64,000 nt of DNA, taken from the NCBI GenBank assembly GCA_003563465.1, contig PWVH01000128.1, positions 1 through 64,000 of the forward strand, given 5' to 3'. Of this stretch, positions 34,194-43,188 are shown in pieces (position 1 is the first letter of the stretch; every line of letters starts with the position of its first letter). The notes under the pieces are model-generated. The model ran no database searches, was not told where the DNA came from, and worked only from the letters and a program-made list of their open reading frames with translations. The stretch comes from Coriobacteriaceae bacterium. GTDB taxonomy: Bacteria > Actinomycetota > Coriobacteriia > Anaerosomatales > SLCP01. Both the position numbers and the translations under genes were made by a program.

Positions 34194-34913
34194 TCAGCCG
34201 TTCGAACCTTCGCGCAGCGTGGAAAGCGCTCGAGCAGCAGCCAGCATCTCGGCCTCCTTCTTAGTGCTGCCGCTGCCCCTGCCGAGCACACTTCCTCCGA
34301 TGGTGACCTCTGCCTCAAAGCGCGGATCGTGGGGTGGGCCTGCCTCAGCGACTATGCGGTAGCTGACGATCTGCCTGCGTGCTTGAGCAATCTCTTGGAG
34401 ACGTGACTTCGGGTGCTCGAGGTCGACCTTTTCGAGGGCTTCGGCAGTGATGAGGTGGCCGAGTGCTGAGCGTACGAACGAGCGTGCGGGCTCCAATCCC
34501 CCATCGAGGTATATCGCACCTGCCACTCCCTCGAAGACGTTCTCCAAAGCAGACCTCAGTCCCCGGCCCTCCGTACCGGCTTCGGAATCGCCGATGACTA
34601 TGAACGGAGTCAGACCGAGATCCTCGGCGGCTTGCGAGAGGACGGATCCTGCAACCACCGATATTTTGAGCTTCGTCATCTCTCCTTCGGACAGATGAGT
34701 GAAGCGGCGATAGATCTCTTCGACGATCATGAGGTTGATTACGGCATCGCCGAGGAACTCGAGACGTTCGTAACTAAGGATTTCACACTCGTCACCTATA
34801 GCGCTGGGATGGGTCAGCGCCTGTAGAAGGAGGGAGCGGTCAGAGAAACGATAGCCGAGGATGTCCTCAGCCGCGTCGAGGGTTCTGAAGTCGGGTGTGG
34901 ACGGGTCGGACAC
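34194..34913 (-). CDS. rnc: Ribonuclease III
   Basis: Cleaves double-stranded RNA, including rRNA precursors. The 239-residue protein has the catalytic signature ERLEFLGDAVINLMI near residues 49-63, the second acidic site in ENVFEGVAGAIYLDGG, and a C-terminal double-stranded RNA-binding domain (LGRGSGSTKKEAEMLAAARA). The start is GTG at 34913, seven bases after the fabF stop. Its place between the fab genes and smc matches Bacillus. Confidence 0.95.
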   Translation of the reverse strand: MSDPSTPDFRTLDAAEDILGYRFSDRSLLLQALTHPSAIGDECEILSYERLEFLGDAVINLMIVEEIYRRFTHLSEGEMTKLKISVVAGSVLSQAAEDLGLTPFIVIGDSEAGTEGRGLRSALENVFEGVAGAIYLDGGLEPARSFVRSALGHLITAEALEKVDLEHPKSRLQEIAQARRQIVSYRIVAEAGPPHDPRFEAEVTIGGSVLGRGSGSTKKEAEMLAAARALSTLREGSNG

Positions 34914-34920
34914 GGTGCCC

Positions 34921-36147
34921 TCAGTCTCGAGAAAGGACTAGCGTTGCATTGTGGCCGCCGAACCCGAAGGAGTTGTTCATAGCAACGCGGACACGACCTT
35001 CGCGAGCCACATTTGCGACGTAGTCGAGATCGCATTCGGGGTCCGGGTTTTCGAGATTAATGGTGGGAGCGATGACGCCGGAATGAAGGGTGAGCGCGCA
35101 GACGACAGTCTCGACGGCCCCAGCCCCCCCGAGAAGGTGGCCAGTCATGGACTTGGTCGAGGACACAGGCGGTGGGGCGACGCCGAAGACGGATTTGACC
35201 GCCCTGGTCTCTATGACATCTCCCTGCGGTGTAGAAGTACCGTGGGCATTGATATAATCGATATCGCTGGCAGATATCCCTGCCTGTGCTAGCGCATGAC
35301 GCATGGCTCGGATAGCTCCATCTCCTGAAGGCTCTGGCGCAGTTATGTGATGCGCGTCAGCTGTTGCGCCGTACCCGGTCACATACCCGTAGATCCGGAC
35401 ACCTCTCGCCAAAGCGCGCTCCTCGGCTTCGAGGACGATGATGCCGCACCCCTCCCCCATTACGAAGCCATCTCTGTCGGCGTCGAATGGCCGCGACGCC
35501 CGTTCCGGCTCGTCGTTGCGCGTCGAAAGGGCTCTAGCAGCTGAGAATCCAGCAAGCCCGATGGGGGTGATAGCGGCATCGACACCTCCGGCGATTATCA
35601 CGTCTGCTTGGTCACGCCGAATCGCCTCGGCCGCTTCGCCGACGGCATGACAACCGGTCGCACAGGCTGAGACCGGAGAGTAGTTGATGCCTCGGGCTCC
35701 GGTGCGTATGGAGATCAGGCCGGCGGCGAGATCGACGATCATCATCGGAACGAGGAAAGGGCTGACTTTGCGTGGGCCTTCGGCGGCGAGCTTCTCGTAC
35801 TGATCCTCCATCACATGCAGTCCACCGATGCCGGATCCCACAATCACTCCGACACGATCCGCCTCCTCTTCGGTGAAGGTGAGTTCGGAGTCAGCGATGG
35901 CCTCGTCCGCAGCAACCAAGGCGAACTGCTGGAATCGTGCCATGCGGCGGGCTTCCTTCGGATTGAGTGTGGCTGAAGGGTCGAAGTCGTCGACGGTGGC
36001 GGCGAAACGAACAGGGAACTCGGATGTGTCGAAGTGCGTGATGTTTCTAGCACCGGAACGTCCAGAGACCAGACCCTCGTGGAACGCCTGTATTCCGAGA
36101 CCGATGGGCGAGATGACACCGAGCCCCGTTATGGCGATCCTTCTCAT
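34921..36147 (-). CDS. fabF: 3-oxoacyl-[acyl-carrier-protein] synthase II
   Basis: Condensing enzyme that elongates acyl-ACP with malonyl-ACP. The 408-residue protein (ATG at 36147, overlapping the upstream gene's stop by four bases) starts RRIAITGLGVISPIG. It shows the active-site cysteine in SACATGCHAVGEA. The two catalytic histidines lie in YINAHGTSTPQGD and KSMTGHLLGGAGAVE. The end reads NNSFGFGGHNATLV. The frame is open to 36183, but that extension lies inside the upstream gene. Confidence 0.96.
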   Translation of the reverse strand: MRRIAITGLGVISPIGLGIQAFHEGLVSGRSGARNITHFDTSEFPVRFAATVDDFDPSATLNPKEARRMARFQQFALVAADEAIADSELTFTEEEADRVGVIVGSGIGGLHVMEDQYEKLAAEGPRKVSPFLVPMMIVDLAAGLISIRTGARGINYSPVSACATGCHAVGEAAEAIRRDQADVIIAGGVDAAITPIGLAGFSAARALSTRNDEPERASRPFDADRDGFVMGEGCGIIVLEAEERALARGVRIYGYVTGYGATADAHHITAPEPSGDGAIRAMRHALAQAGISASDIDYINAHGTSTPQGDVIETRAVKSVFGVAPPPVSSTKSMTGHLLGGAGAVETVVCALTLHSGVIAPTINLENPDPECDLDYVANVAREGRVRVAMNNSFGFGGHNATLVLSRD

Positions 36148-37106
36148 CGGTCCGGCCCCTCCTCTCTGACAGCAGCTCGCCACTCGGCCTGGAGTCGTTC
36201 CATGAGAGAGGCGACCGATGGTACGTCGTGGATGCGTGCAGCCGAACTGCCGGCGAAGACTAGACCTTCATCAACGTCCCCACGCTGCGCCTTAATCAGG
36301 CGGTCGACGATGCAGTATTCCTTGCCGCACTTCTTGAGACAGGCGATGCACTTGCCTATAGGTTCGATATCGCCACGTGCAAGTCTGCGAGAAAACGGAT
36401 TCTGGATCGCACGACCCGGCAGACCTACAGGACTCTTCACCAGCACGATGTCGCCGTCGGCCGCATTCACATACATCTGCTTGAAGGCTTCAGGGGCCGA
36501 GGATTCCAGCGTCGCCGCGAAGCGCGACCCCATCTGCACACCCGCGGCGCCGGCATCCAGAGTCCGTGCGATGTCATCGCCTGTTACTACGCCACCAGCA
36601 CCGATCACAGGTATGTCCACGGCCTCGAGGATCTCGGGGAGGAGTTCAAGCATAGGACGATCGGTTCCCAAGTGACCGCCAGCCTCGACCCCCTCGACAA
36701 CGACGGCAGCAGCGCCGAAGCGTTCCGAAAGCTGGGCGACACGAGCAGATCCGACGATGGGGACGATCGGAACACCGGCCTCACGTCCCCAAGTGAAGAT
36801 GTCACGAGAGAAGCCAGCGCCTGCTATGACCAGGTCAGCTCGGGCCGCGATTGCGGAGAGCACCAGCTCCTTGAACTTGCGGACCGCCACCATGATGTTT
36901 ACGCCAACCACACCGTCGGTGGCATCTCGGGCAGCACGGATCTCAGACGCCATCTCCTCGGGTTCCAGACCGGAACCAGCGATGATTCCTATGCCTCCGG
37001 CTTCAGCTACTGCAGCCGCCAAGGGTGACAAGGAAATGCGCACGGCCATGCCGCCCTGCACTATCGGTAGCCGAGCGGTCTTAGATCCGATGGTCAATGT
37101 CGGCAT
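36144..37106 (-). CDS. FMN-dependent enoyl-ACP reductase/nitronate monooxygenase family protein with a Cys-rich loop
   Basis: A 320-residue TIM-barrel flavoprotein, paralogous to the FabK at 39182-40138. It has PIVQGGMAVRISLSPLAAAV near the start, the VEGVEAGGHLG loop, PVIGAGGVVTG and GVQMGSRFAAT for FMN binding. A C-terminal segment GKCIACLKKCGKEYC carries four cysteines (CX2CX3CX4C), absent from the other paralogue and perhaps holding a metal or cluster. The ATG at 37106 lacks a close Shine-Dalgarno sequence. It is coupled to fabF and follows acpP, so a role in fatty acid metabolism is likely, but the substrate cannot be told. Confidence 0.8.
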   Translation of the reverse strand: MPTLTIGSKTARLPIVQGGMAVRISLSPLAAAVAEAGGIGIIAGSGLEPEEMASEIRAARDATDGVVGVNIMVAVRKFKELVLSAIAARADLVIAGAGFSRDIFTWGREAGVPIVPIVGSARVAQLSERFGAAAVVVEGVEAGGHLGTDRPMLELLPEILEAVDIPVIGAGGVVTGDDIARTLDAGAAGVQMGSRFAATLESSAPEAFKQMYVNAADGDIVLVKSPVGLPGRAIQNPFSRRLARGDIEPIGKCIACLKKCGKEYCIVDRLIKAQRGDVDEGLVFAGSSAARIHDVPSVASLMERLQAEWRAAVREEGPDR

Positions 37107-37145
37107 CGCGATTACGGTGTCTCTCCGTTCGAAATCTATATAGAG

Positions 37146-37200
37146 GATTCCATCCGCCCCGGCCACCGATCGAAGCCTGTGTGCGGCCGAGGCGGGAATC
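37146..37200 (-). promoter_or_regulatory. Long hairpin between acpP and the FabK-like paralogue
   Basis: In the transcript, GAUUCC (37200-37195) pairs with GGAAUC (37151-37146). The adjoining ten bases CGCCUCGGCC pair fully with GGCCGGGGCG, leaving a three-base bulge and a 20-base loop. There is no U-tract, so it is more likely an RNA-processing or stability element, possibly cut by RNase III, than a terminator. Confidence 0.5.
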
Positions 37201-37211
37201 GTTTGGGATCC

Positions 37212-37451
37212 TCAGGTGTGGGCCTCAATGTAGGACACCGAATCGCCAACGGTCCTGATTGACTCGACGTCCTCGTCAGGAATCGAGACGCCGAACTCAG
37301 TCTCGAGAGCCATGACGAGTTCGACCAAGTCGAGAGAGTCAGCACCGAGGTCGTCGACGAAAGCAGCCTCCTCGGTGACGTCTTCACGTTCGACATTGAG
37401 CTGTTCCACGATAACATCTACAACCTTCTCCAGGATCTCGTCACGTTCCAT
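37212..37451 (-). CDS. acpP: Acyl carrier protein
   Basis: Carries growing acyl chains on a phosphopantetheine arm. The 79-residue acidic protein has the attachment motif DDLGADSLDLVELVMALE, with the modified serine near residue 38. The ATG at 37451 has GGTGAGATAG directly upstream. It lies between fabG and the FabK-like gene. Such a small protein is normally needed in large amounts, and the long hairpin after it may help raise its mRNA level. Confidence 0.97.
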   Translation of the reverse strand: MERDEILEKVVDVIVEQLNVEREDVTEEAAFVDDLGADSLDLVELVMALETEFGVSIPDEDVESIRTVGDSVSYIEAHT

Positions 37452-37509
37452 CTATCTCACCACACCTCCCTTCGTGGTTCCTCGCAGTTATCGAAATCCG
37501 CTGGCCACT

Positions 37510-38265
37510 CTAGACGAACGTCATGCCCCCGTCGACGGCGAGAACCTGACCGGTGACGTAGCGGGCGTCATCGGAAGCAAGAAAGGCGACTGCTGCGGCA
37601 ACGTCGGAAGGGGTGCCGAAGGTGCCCAACGCAATCTGCGAGAGAGCGCTTTCTCGCACTTTGTCTGGAAGCGATGCCGTCATGTCGGTCTCTATGAATC
37701 CGGGTGCGACAGCGTTCACCCGCACCGACCTGGACGCCAGCTCCTTCGCGACGGACTTCGTCAGGCCGATTAGTCCGGCTTTTGCCGAGGCATAGTTCGC
37801 CTGACCCGCGTTTCCGACGAGTCCGACAACCGAGGCGATGTTCACGATCGAGCCCCGGCGCGCTTTCATCATCACCTTAGCAGCGGCCCGAGTCGCGAAG
37901 AAAGCCCCGGTGAGGTTCACTCGCAAGACAGCATCCCAGTCCTCGTCAGACATCCGGACCACAAGTCCGTCGCGAGCGATACCCGCATTGTTGACGAGGA
38001 TGTCGAGGCCGCCGAGATGTTGAACGGTTGAGCTCACGAGATTCGAACACTCGTCCGGGCGAGATACATCTGCCTCAAGCGCCACAGCAACCCCCCCGCT
38101 CTCTTCGATCTCTGCGACCACAGCTGCAGCACCCTCGGTTCCGGGCGCGTAGTTGACTGCGATCGAGGCGCCTCTGGCGGCCAGAGTACGAGCAATCACG
38201 GCTCCTATCCCGCGAGAAGCTCCCGTGATCAATGCAGACCTACCAGCCAGATCGAGGGTACTCAT
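37510..38265 (-). CDS. fabG: 3-oxoacyl-[acyl-carrier-protein] reductase
   Basis: NADPH-dependent short-chain dehydrogenase of fatty acid elongation. The 251-residue protein has the cofactor motif TGASRGIGAVIA near 14-25 and the NNAGIARDGL loop. The catalytic Ser, Tyr and Lys lie in NIASVVG and YASAKAG. The end reads VLAVDGGMTFV. The ATG shares its first base with the fabD stop (TAATG). Placement between fabD and acpP supports FabG over other SDR enzymes. Confidence 0.96.
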   Translation of the reverse strand: MSTLDLAGRSALITGASRGIGAVIARTLAARGASIAVNYAPGTEGAAAVVAEIEESGGVAVALEADVSRPDECSNLVSSTVQHLGGLDILVNNAGIARDGLVVRMSDEDWDAVLRVNLTGAFFATRAAAKVMMKARRGSIVNIASVVGLVGNAGQANYASAKAGLIGLTKSVAKELASRSVRVNAVAPGFIETDMTASLPDKVRESALSQIALGTFGTPSDVAAAVAFLASDDARYVTGQVLAVDGGMTFV

Positions 38266-39185
38266 TACAGGACCTCCTCAACAAGGGTCTTCAGATCGGT
38301 TTCCTCCACACTTATGGCGGGGAGGTTCTGAACCTTGCGCGCAAGACCCTTCAACACCGATCCAGGACCACTCTCGATGAGTGTGACCGGTGAGTATTCG
38401 GCCATGGCGCGCATGGACTCCGTCCAGAGAACGGGTGATGTCATCTGTGCGTGGAGTGCGGAACGGATGGAGGCGGAATCGGTGCTTGGCTCTGGGCGGG
38501 AGTTCTGGATGACCGGGATATCGGCTTCATTGAGTTCGGTCTCGTCGAGTGTCTCTGAGAATCTTTCAGCGGCGCGGGACATCAATGGGGAATGGAACGG
38601 GCCAGCGACGTCCAGGTCGACGATGCGGCGAGCGCCTCCCGCAGTAAGCATGTCCCTCGCTTGAGCGACGCCTTCGTGTGTTCCGGAGACGACCACCTGT
38701 TCAGGTGAGTTATGGTTTGCCACCCATACGTCTTCGAGGTCGCCGATAGCATGAGCTACCGCTGCGTGATCGAGTCCCAGGCACGCGGCCATGGTACCGG
38801 GGGTGTCTTCAGCAGTCTGCGCCATCAATCGCGAACGTCGACATACGAGTTCGAGTCCGGCCTCGACAGAGTAGACGCCTGCGATAGAAAGCGCCGCCAG
38901 TTCTCCGAGGCTGTGTCCTGCGACGGCGACGGGTTTCACCCCGACATCCAAGAGGGCACTCCCCCACGCCCAGTCTGCTAGGTAGAGGAGCGGCTGGGCC
39001 ACACGGGTGTCCGATATCTCTGCGGCGCTGCCCTCGTATGCCAGACGTCTGAGTTCGTATCCGGTGAGAGCCTCGGCGGCATCGAGAAGTCGTTCGAGAT
39101 TGTCGGACTCAGGGATGGCATCCAGCATGCCTCGGCGCTGGGAGCCCTGGCCGGGAAAGGCGAAGACGACACTACTTCGGCTCAC
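38265..39185 (-). CDS. fabD: Malonyl CoA-acyl carrier protein transacylase
   Basis: Loads malonyl groups onto ACP. The 306-residue protein (GTG at 39185, overlapping the fabK stop as GTGA) has FAFPGQGSQ at the start. The nucleophile serine is in VAGHSLGELAAL, and the catalytic histidine is in VAGPFHSPLMS. The frame extends to 39212 inside fabK; the short extension is not conserved. It forms a tight fabH-fabK-fabD-fabG-acpP run. Confidence 0.95.
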   Translation of the reverse strand: MSRSSVVFAFPGQGSQRRGMLDAIPESDNLERLLDAAEALTGYELRRLAYEGSAAEISDTRVAQPLLYLADWAWGSALLDVGVKPVAVAGHSLGELAALSIAGVYSVEAGLELVCRRSRLMAQTAEDTPGTMAACLGLDHAAVAHAIGDLEDVWVANHNSPEQVVVSGTHEGVAQARDMLTAGGARRIVDLDVAGPFHSPLMSRAAERFSETLDETELNEADIPVIQNSRPEPSTDSASIRSALHAQMTSPVLWTESMRAMAEYSPVTLIESGPGSVLKGLARKVQNLPAISVEETDLKTLVEEVL

Positions 39186-40138
39186 GAGCAGGCCTTTCCG
39201 AACGTGGCACACAGTTTCGAGCTCGTTTGCTCCGCCTCGGCGATCATCTCTGAGACTATATCCGCAGCAGGCTGGATCCGGTTTACCATGGCACTACACT
39301 GACCAGCCATGATGCTGCCCATGTCGACATCACCTTCGCGCATGCACAGCGATAGTTTCCCGGTTCCGAGTCGCTCGAGATCCTCAACGCGATTCTCTCT
39401 GTCGAGCTCGGTAAGCATCCTGGATAGGCGATTCTTGAGCACTCTGACCGGGTGTCCGGTGGAGTAGCCGGTGACTACGGTATCTCGATCGCGCGCCTTC
39501 AAGATGCGAGCTTTGACATCGGAATGGATCGTACATTCGGAAGCACACATGAATCGGGTACCGACCTGGACCCCCTCGGCACCTAAGGCGAAAGCTGCCG
39601 CCATGCCGCGTCCATCTGCGATGCCGCCTGCGGCGATCACCGGGATTTCGACCGCATCGGCCAGTTGAGGAGTGAGCACCATGGTGGTGAGTTCGCCGAT
39701 ATGTCCCCCCGCCTCCATTCCCTCTCCTATGATTGCGTTTGCCCCCATCGATTCCAAGCGTCTTGCGAGAGCTATGCTCGGGGCTACGGGCAGCACTCTG
39801 ATGTCACGCTCGTGCAGCGCTGTCATATACTTTCCAGGATTGCCGGCTCCGGTGGTGACAGCGTGGACTCTCTCTTCCAAGACCAGTTCCACGAGTTCAT
39901 CGATGTGGGGCGTAAGAAGCATCAGGTTGACTCCGAAGGGCTTGTCGGTAAGCTCCTTAGCCAGTCGGATCTGATCGCGCAAAGTGGCAGTGGGCATATG
40001 GCCTGCACCTATGACACCTAAGCCGCCGGCGTTACTTACCGCCGCCGAAAGCTCGGCCGTAGCCGTCCAAGCCATCCCGCCTTGGATTATGGGGTGTTCG
40101 ATTCCGAGGAGTTCGGTGAGTCGGGTCCGAAAGGCCAT
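39182..40138 (-). CDS. fabK: Enoyl-[acyl-carrier-protein] reductase II (FMN-dependent FabK)
   Basis: Performs the last reduction of the fatty acid elongation cycle with FMN. The 318-residue protein begins LLGIEHPIIQGGMAW and has the GEGMEAGGHIGELTTMVL loop. PVIAAGGIADGRG and GVQVGTRFMCASEC complete the FMN site. The ATG at 40138 has AAGGAGGGTTAG upstream, one base after fabH. No fabI homologue is in the window, so FabK probably supplies this step. Confidence 0.93.
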   Translation of the reverse strand: MAFRTRLTELLGIEHPIIQGGMAWTATAELSAAVSNAGGLGVIGAGHMPTATLRDQIRLAKELTDKPFGVNLMLLTPHIDELVELVLEERVHAVTTGAGNPGKYMTALHERDIRVLPVAPSIALARRLESMGANAIIGEGMEAGGHIGELTTMVLTPQLADAVEIPVIAAGGIADGRGMAAAFALGAEGVQVGTRFMCASECTIHSDVKARILKARDRDTVVTGYSTGHPVRVLKNRLSRMLTELDRENRVEDLERLGTGKLSLCMREGDVDMGSIMAGQCSAMVNRIQPAADIVSEMIAEAEQTSSKLCATFGKACS

Positions 40139-41143
40139 CTAACCCTCCTTACTCTGTGTCGCCTTAGTCCAGCGAACAACGGCGGCCCCCCAGGTTAGTC
40201 CGGCCCCGAATCCGACGAGTGCCAGTATGTCTCCGTTGGCGATTCGGCCGCTAGTATACAGGTCGTCAAGAGCGAGCGGTATCGATGCCGCCGAGGTATT
40301 GCCAGTATCGTGCACGTGGCTGAACACTCGATCGGAAGGTATGCCGAGACGCTGACCGACGGTGTTGAGGATACGCTGGTTGGCCTGATGGGGAACGAGC
40401 CAATCGAGGTCTCCGAGTTCGAGCCCGCTCGCCTCGAGAGCCTGCCTGGTAGCTGTCGGTATCGCATTAACCGCGAAACGAAACACCTCGTTGCCGTTCA
40501 TGCGGACATAGTGGAGGCGTGAATCCAGCAGTGAGTGAGTTGCAGGCATAGCGGAGCCGCCGCCGGGTATCTTGAGCAGGTCGGCACCGGAACCATCCGT
40601 TCCAAGCACTATGCCCATCACACCTGGTTCATCGCTTCTCTCCAGAACCACTGCTCCGGCCGCGTCTCCGAAGAGCACGCATGTGGCACGGTCGGTGAAA
40701 TCTATATGTCGGGTGAGAGCATCCGCGCCAGCTACGAGTACTCGGCGAGCCCGGCCAGATTCTATCGCCGAAACTCCTGAGTGCATCCCGAATATGAATC
40801 CTGTGCAGGCAGCATTGAGATCGTAAGCCGGGCAGGTCATTCCGAGCCGGTTCTGCACTAGACATGCGGTGGCCGGAAAGATCATGTCAGGACTCGAGGT
40901 GCCTACAATCAGCAGGTCGATGTCTGCAGGAGTGAGTTCGGCGTTGTCCAGTGCGCGAGACGCGGCTATAGCAGCCAGGTCGGAGGTGGCCTGTCCCTCC
41001 TCGGCTATGCGACGTTCGCTGATACCCGTGCGTGCAATGATCCACTCGTCGGACGTCTCCACCATATTCTCGAGATCGGCGTTCGTGAGAATACGTTCAG
41101 GCAGGTAGGAGCCGATGCCGGCAATGTGGGCGACGGTGGTCAT
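40139..41143 (-). CDS. fabH: 3-oxoacyl-[acyl-carrier-protein] synthase III
   Basis: Starts fatty acid synthesis by joining acyl-CoA with malonyl-ACP. The 334-residue protein (ATG at 41143) has IAGIGSYLPERILTN at the start. The active-site cysteine is in LNAACTGFIFGM. The catalytic His and Asn lie in VPHQAN and VHDTGNTSAASIPLAL. The frame is open to 41362, but that extension runs through plsX. AGGAGAG lies about 13 bases before the start. Confidence 0.95.
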   Translation of the reverse strand: MTTVAHIAGIGSYLPERILTNADLENMVETSDEWIIARTGISERRIAEEGQATSDLAAIAASRALDNAELTPADIDLLIVGTSSPDMIFPATACLVQNRLGMTCPAYDLNAACTGFIFGMHSGVSAIESGRARRVLVAGADALTRHIDFTDRATCVLFGDAAGAVVLERSDEPGVMGIVLGTDGSGADLLKIPGGGSAMPATHSLLDSRLHYVRMNGNEVFRFAVNAIPTATRQALEASGLELGDLDWLVPHQANQRILNTVGQRLGIPSDRVFSHVHDTGNTSAASIPLALDDLYTSGRIANGDILALVGFGAGLTWGAAVVRWTKATQSKEG

Positions 41144-41235
41144 ACGGCGTGTGCTCTCCTGGAGAAGACAATCATGCGGGATAGGTGTCCGAGTAGTGTA
41201 CACGTCGTCCGGGTTAGCGGAAAGTGGCGACGGAT

Positions 41236-42240
41236 TCACGTTTCGCGGGGAATGACCGCTCCGGCTATGTGCGTGGTGAGCTGTTCGCGAACTGCTCGGG
41301 TTGAAACCTGGAGAGCGGCGGCGACCGCAGGGGTCTTCGAAGACCCATGCCCGATGATGCAAATGCCGTCAACCCCGAGCAGAGGAGCCCCGCCGTATGT
41401 GTCCGGATCGAAGCGAGACCTCAGTGCGCGCATGGAGGGTGCGATGACGGCGGCGGCCAGGCGCCTTGGCGCCGAGGAAGTCATAGCTTGCTTCACTTGA
41501 GCGAACAGAGTCCCGGAAACTCCTTCGAGCAGTTTCAGCACGACGTTGCCGGTGAACCCATCTGTGACGATTACGTCGGCGTTGCCTTTAAGGAGATCGT
41601 GTCCCTCGATGTTTCCGAGGAATCCGGGAATCTGGTCGCTCATCAATGCGTGGGTTTCGATAGAGAGCTGAGAGCCCTTGGCAGGCTCCTCCCCGATGCT
41701 GAGTAGGAAGATGCGAGGGTTTCGGACGCCTAGAACGGTCCTAGCGTAAGCGGATCCCATGTGTGCGAAATGCACGAGATGATCCGGCTTGCAGTCGGCA
41801 GTGGCTCCGACGTCGAGAAGCACCGTGGGTGAGCCTATGGTAGGGAGAACAGCCGCGATGGCCGGACGTGCGATTCCTGGGATACGGCCCATGATGAGCG
41901 TCGCTGCGGCCATACAGGCTCCAGTGGAGCCTGCAGAGAAGAAAGCTTCTGCAGCTGTTTCCCTTACGAGCCGGCAGCCCACCACGATCGACGAGTCCGT
42001 CTTCTTGCGGACTGCAGAAGCGGAGTTCTCATCCATGCCGATGATCTCTGTGGTGGGATGTGTGCTGGCATTCTCATATGCGTCTGCGAACGGCTCCACT
42101 ACTTCGGCAGGCCCGGTCAGTATTACTCTCAAATCGGGATCGTCGGCCAGGGCGACGGCTACACCGGCGAGTATCTCGCCGGGAGCATGGTCTCCGCCCA
42201 TCGCATCCACTACGACGCGAACCACGCGCCGGTGCTCCAT
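41236..42240 (-). CDS. plsX: Phosphate acyltransferase PlsX
   Basis: Makes acyl-phosphate from acyl-ACP for phosphatidate synthesis. The 334-residue protein starts with VRVVVDAMGGDHAPGEI. It has FFSAGSTGACMAAATLIMGR, LLDVGATADCKPDHLVHFA and the later NADVIVTDGFTGNVVLKLLEG, all diagnostic. The ATG is preceded by GAGGAGGTCTTCG. The rpmF-plsX-fab order is widely conserved. PlsX and the FakAB genes at 46861-49348 both make acyl-phosphate, from ACP and from free fatty acids respectively. Confidence 0.96.
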   Translation of the reverse strand: MEHRRVVRVVVDAMGGDHAPGEILAGVAVALADDPDLRVILTGPAEVVEPFADAYENASTHPTTEIIGMDENSASAVRKKTDSSIVVGCRLVRETAAEAFFSAGSTGACMAAATLIMGRIPGIARPAIAAVLPTIGSPTVLLDVGATADCKPDHLVHFAHMGSAYARTVLGVRNPRIFLLSIGEEPAKGSQLSIETHALMSDQIPGFLGNIEGHDLLKGNADVIVTDGFTGNVVLKLLEGVSGTLFAQVKQAMTSSAPRRLAAAVIAPSMRALRSRFDPDTYGGAPLLGVDGICIIGHGSSKTPAVAAALQVSTRAVREQLTTHIAGAVIPRET

Positions 42241-42360
42241 CGAAGACCTCCTCGATGTCGTGTGAGATCTCGATCGATCAGCTTACGAAGGCGCCAGGAA
42301 AAGGGTCGTGATCGAACTCCGCCTAGAGCGCATCGCGTCTACGAAACCTCGAACCCCGAG

Positions 42361-42537
42361 CTACTCGGTGTCGATGACTTCCTTGCCCTTGTAGTACCCA
42401 CACTCGGGGCAAACGCGGTGAGGAAGCTTAGGCTGATGGCATTGGGGGCACACGGACCTGGGCGGACAATCGACCGAGTGAGTGGCCCGGCGGGAGTCGC
42501 GCAGCGCCCGCGATTTCTTTCGCTTGGGAACAGGCAT
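42361..42537 (-). CDS. rpmF: 50S ribosomal protein L32
   Basis: The 58-residue protein starts VPKRKKSRALRDSRRATHS and has a zinc-binding ribbon of four cysteines (CPQCHQ and CPECG). The ATG at 42537 has AAGGAGATAGA directly upstream. The position between yceD and plsX is the conserved one. The 120 bases between its stop and plsX hold nothing that I recognise. Confidence 0.97.
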   Translation of the reverse strand: MPVPKRKKSRALRDSRRATHSVDCPPRSVCPQCHQPKLPHRVCPECGYYKGKEVIDTE

Positions 42538-42619
42538 TCTATCTCCTTCTTCAGACGCGGCGCTCCGAGGCGGAACATAGGTGCTATCTGACGCGATGTA
42601 GGAAGCGGCACGGCGGAAC

Positions 42620-42625
42620 ACTATA
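42620..42625 (-). promoter_or_regulatory. Extended -10 promoter upstream of rpmF
   Basis: The minus strand reads TGTTATAGT, an extended -10 box (TG, one base, TATAGT), about 83 bases before the rpmF start. The -35 region is poor. It would drive rpmF-plsX-fab. The rest of this 115-base gap shows no clear structure. Confidence 0.55.
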
Positions 42626-42652
42626 ACACAGGCGATTGCTTTGGGACTCGCG

Positions 42653-43186
42653 CTACCTTTCGTCGGGTGGGAGCAGTTCCTTGAGGATAGCGAAGGGCCC
42701 ATCCGGTTCGGGCTTTGCGGCCTGCTCGCATGAGCATTCTTCTACGTTGAGATCGCAACCGCAGGTAGGGCAGATGCCCAGACATGCCGGGTCATGTAGG
42801 GGTGCGAACGGAATCTCCATACTGAGAGCGCTAAGCATCGCAGGCATGAGGTCGACGCGGTCTCCCTCGAGCGGATACCACTCCTGTTCGTCAGGGGGAT
42901 CTTCGGCGATCGGTCGGCTGACGACAGCCTTGATCGATCCGGTGAGCACGATATCGAACGGTTCGAGACAGCGGGAGCAATCCAGGCGAGCGGTTCCTAC
43001 GACCGTTCCGTCGACTAGAATCGCTTCACCAGTATTTGTGAGAATGGCGTGCAGATGGGGTCGCTCGGCAAAGAGGACGAGGGAGTCGCCGACGGTGATG
43101 GATTCAAGAGGGACGTCCTCATCGAGTTCGAGGGTGGCGGCGGCCTCACCGACTATCGGCGAGACGTCGATCATGAAGGTGTTCAT
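42653..43186 (-). CDS. yceD: YceD/DUF177 family protein
   Basis: The 177-residue protein has the family core: an early beta-rich part, the zinc-like motif DCSRCLEPF near 98-106, and LCPTCG-type cysteines here as GICPTCGCDLNVEECSC. YceD proteins affect 23S rRNA maturation in some bacteria and plants. Genes of this family are nearly always next to rpmF, as here. An ATG four codons downstream (MIDV) is an alternative start. Confidence 0.88.
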   Translation of the reverse strand: MNTFMIDVSPIVGEAAATLELDEDVPLESITVGDSLVLFAERPHLHAILTNTGEAILVDGTVVGTARLDCSRCLEPFDIVLTGSIKAVVSRPIAEDPPDEQEWYPLEGDRVDLMPAMLSALSMEIPFAPLHDPACLGICPTCGCDLNVEECSCEQAAKPEPDGPFAILKELLPPDER

Positions 43187-43188
43187 CG

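Noticed and set aside
41144..41235. FapR or other fatty-acid-regulator operator between plsX and fabH
   Set aside because: No convincing inverted repeat matching known operators could be found.
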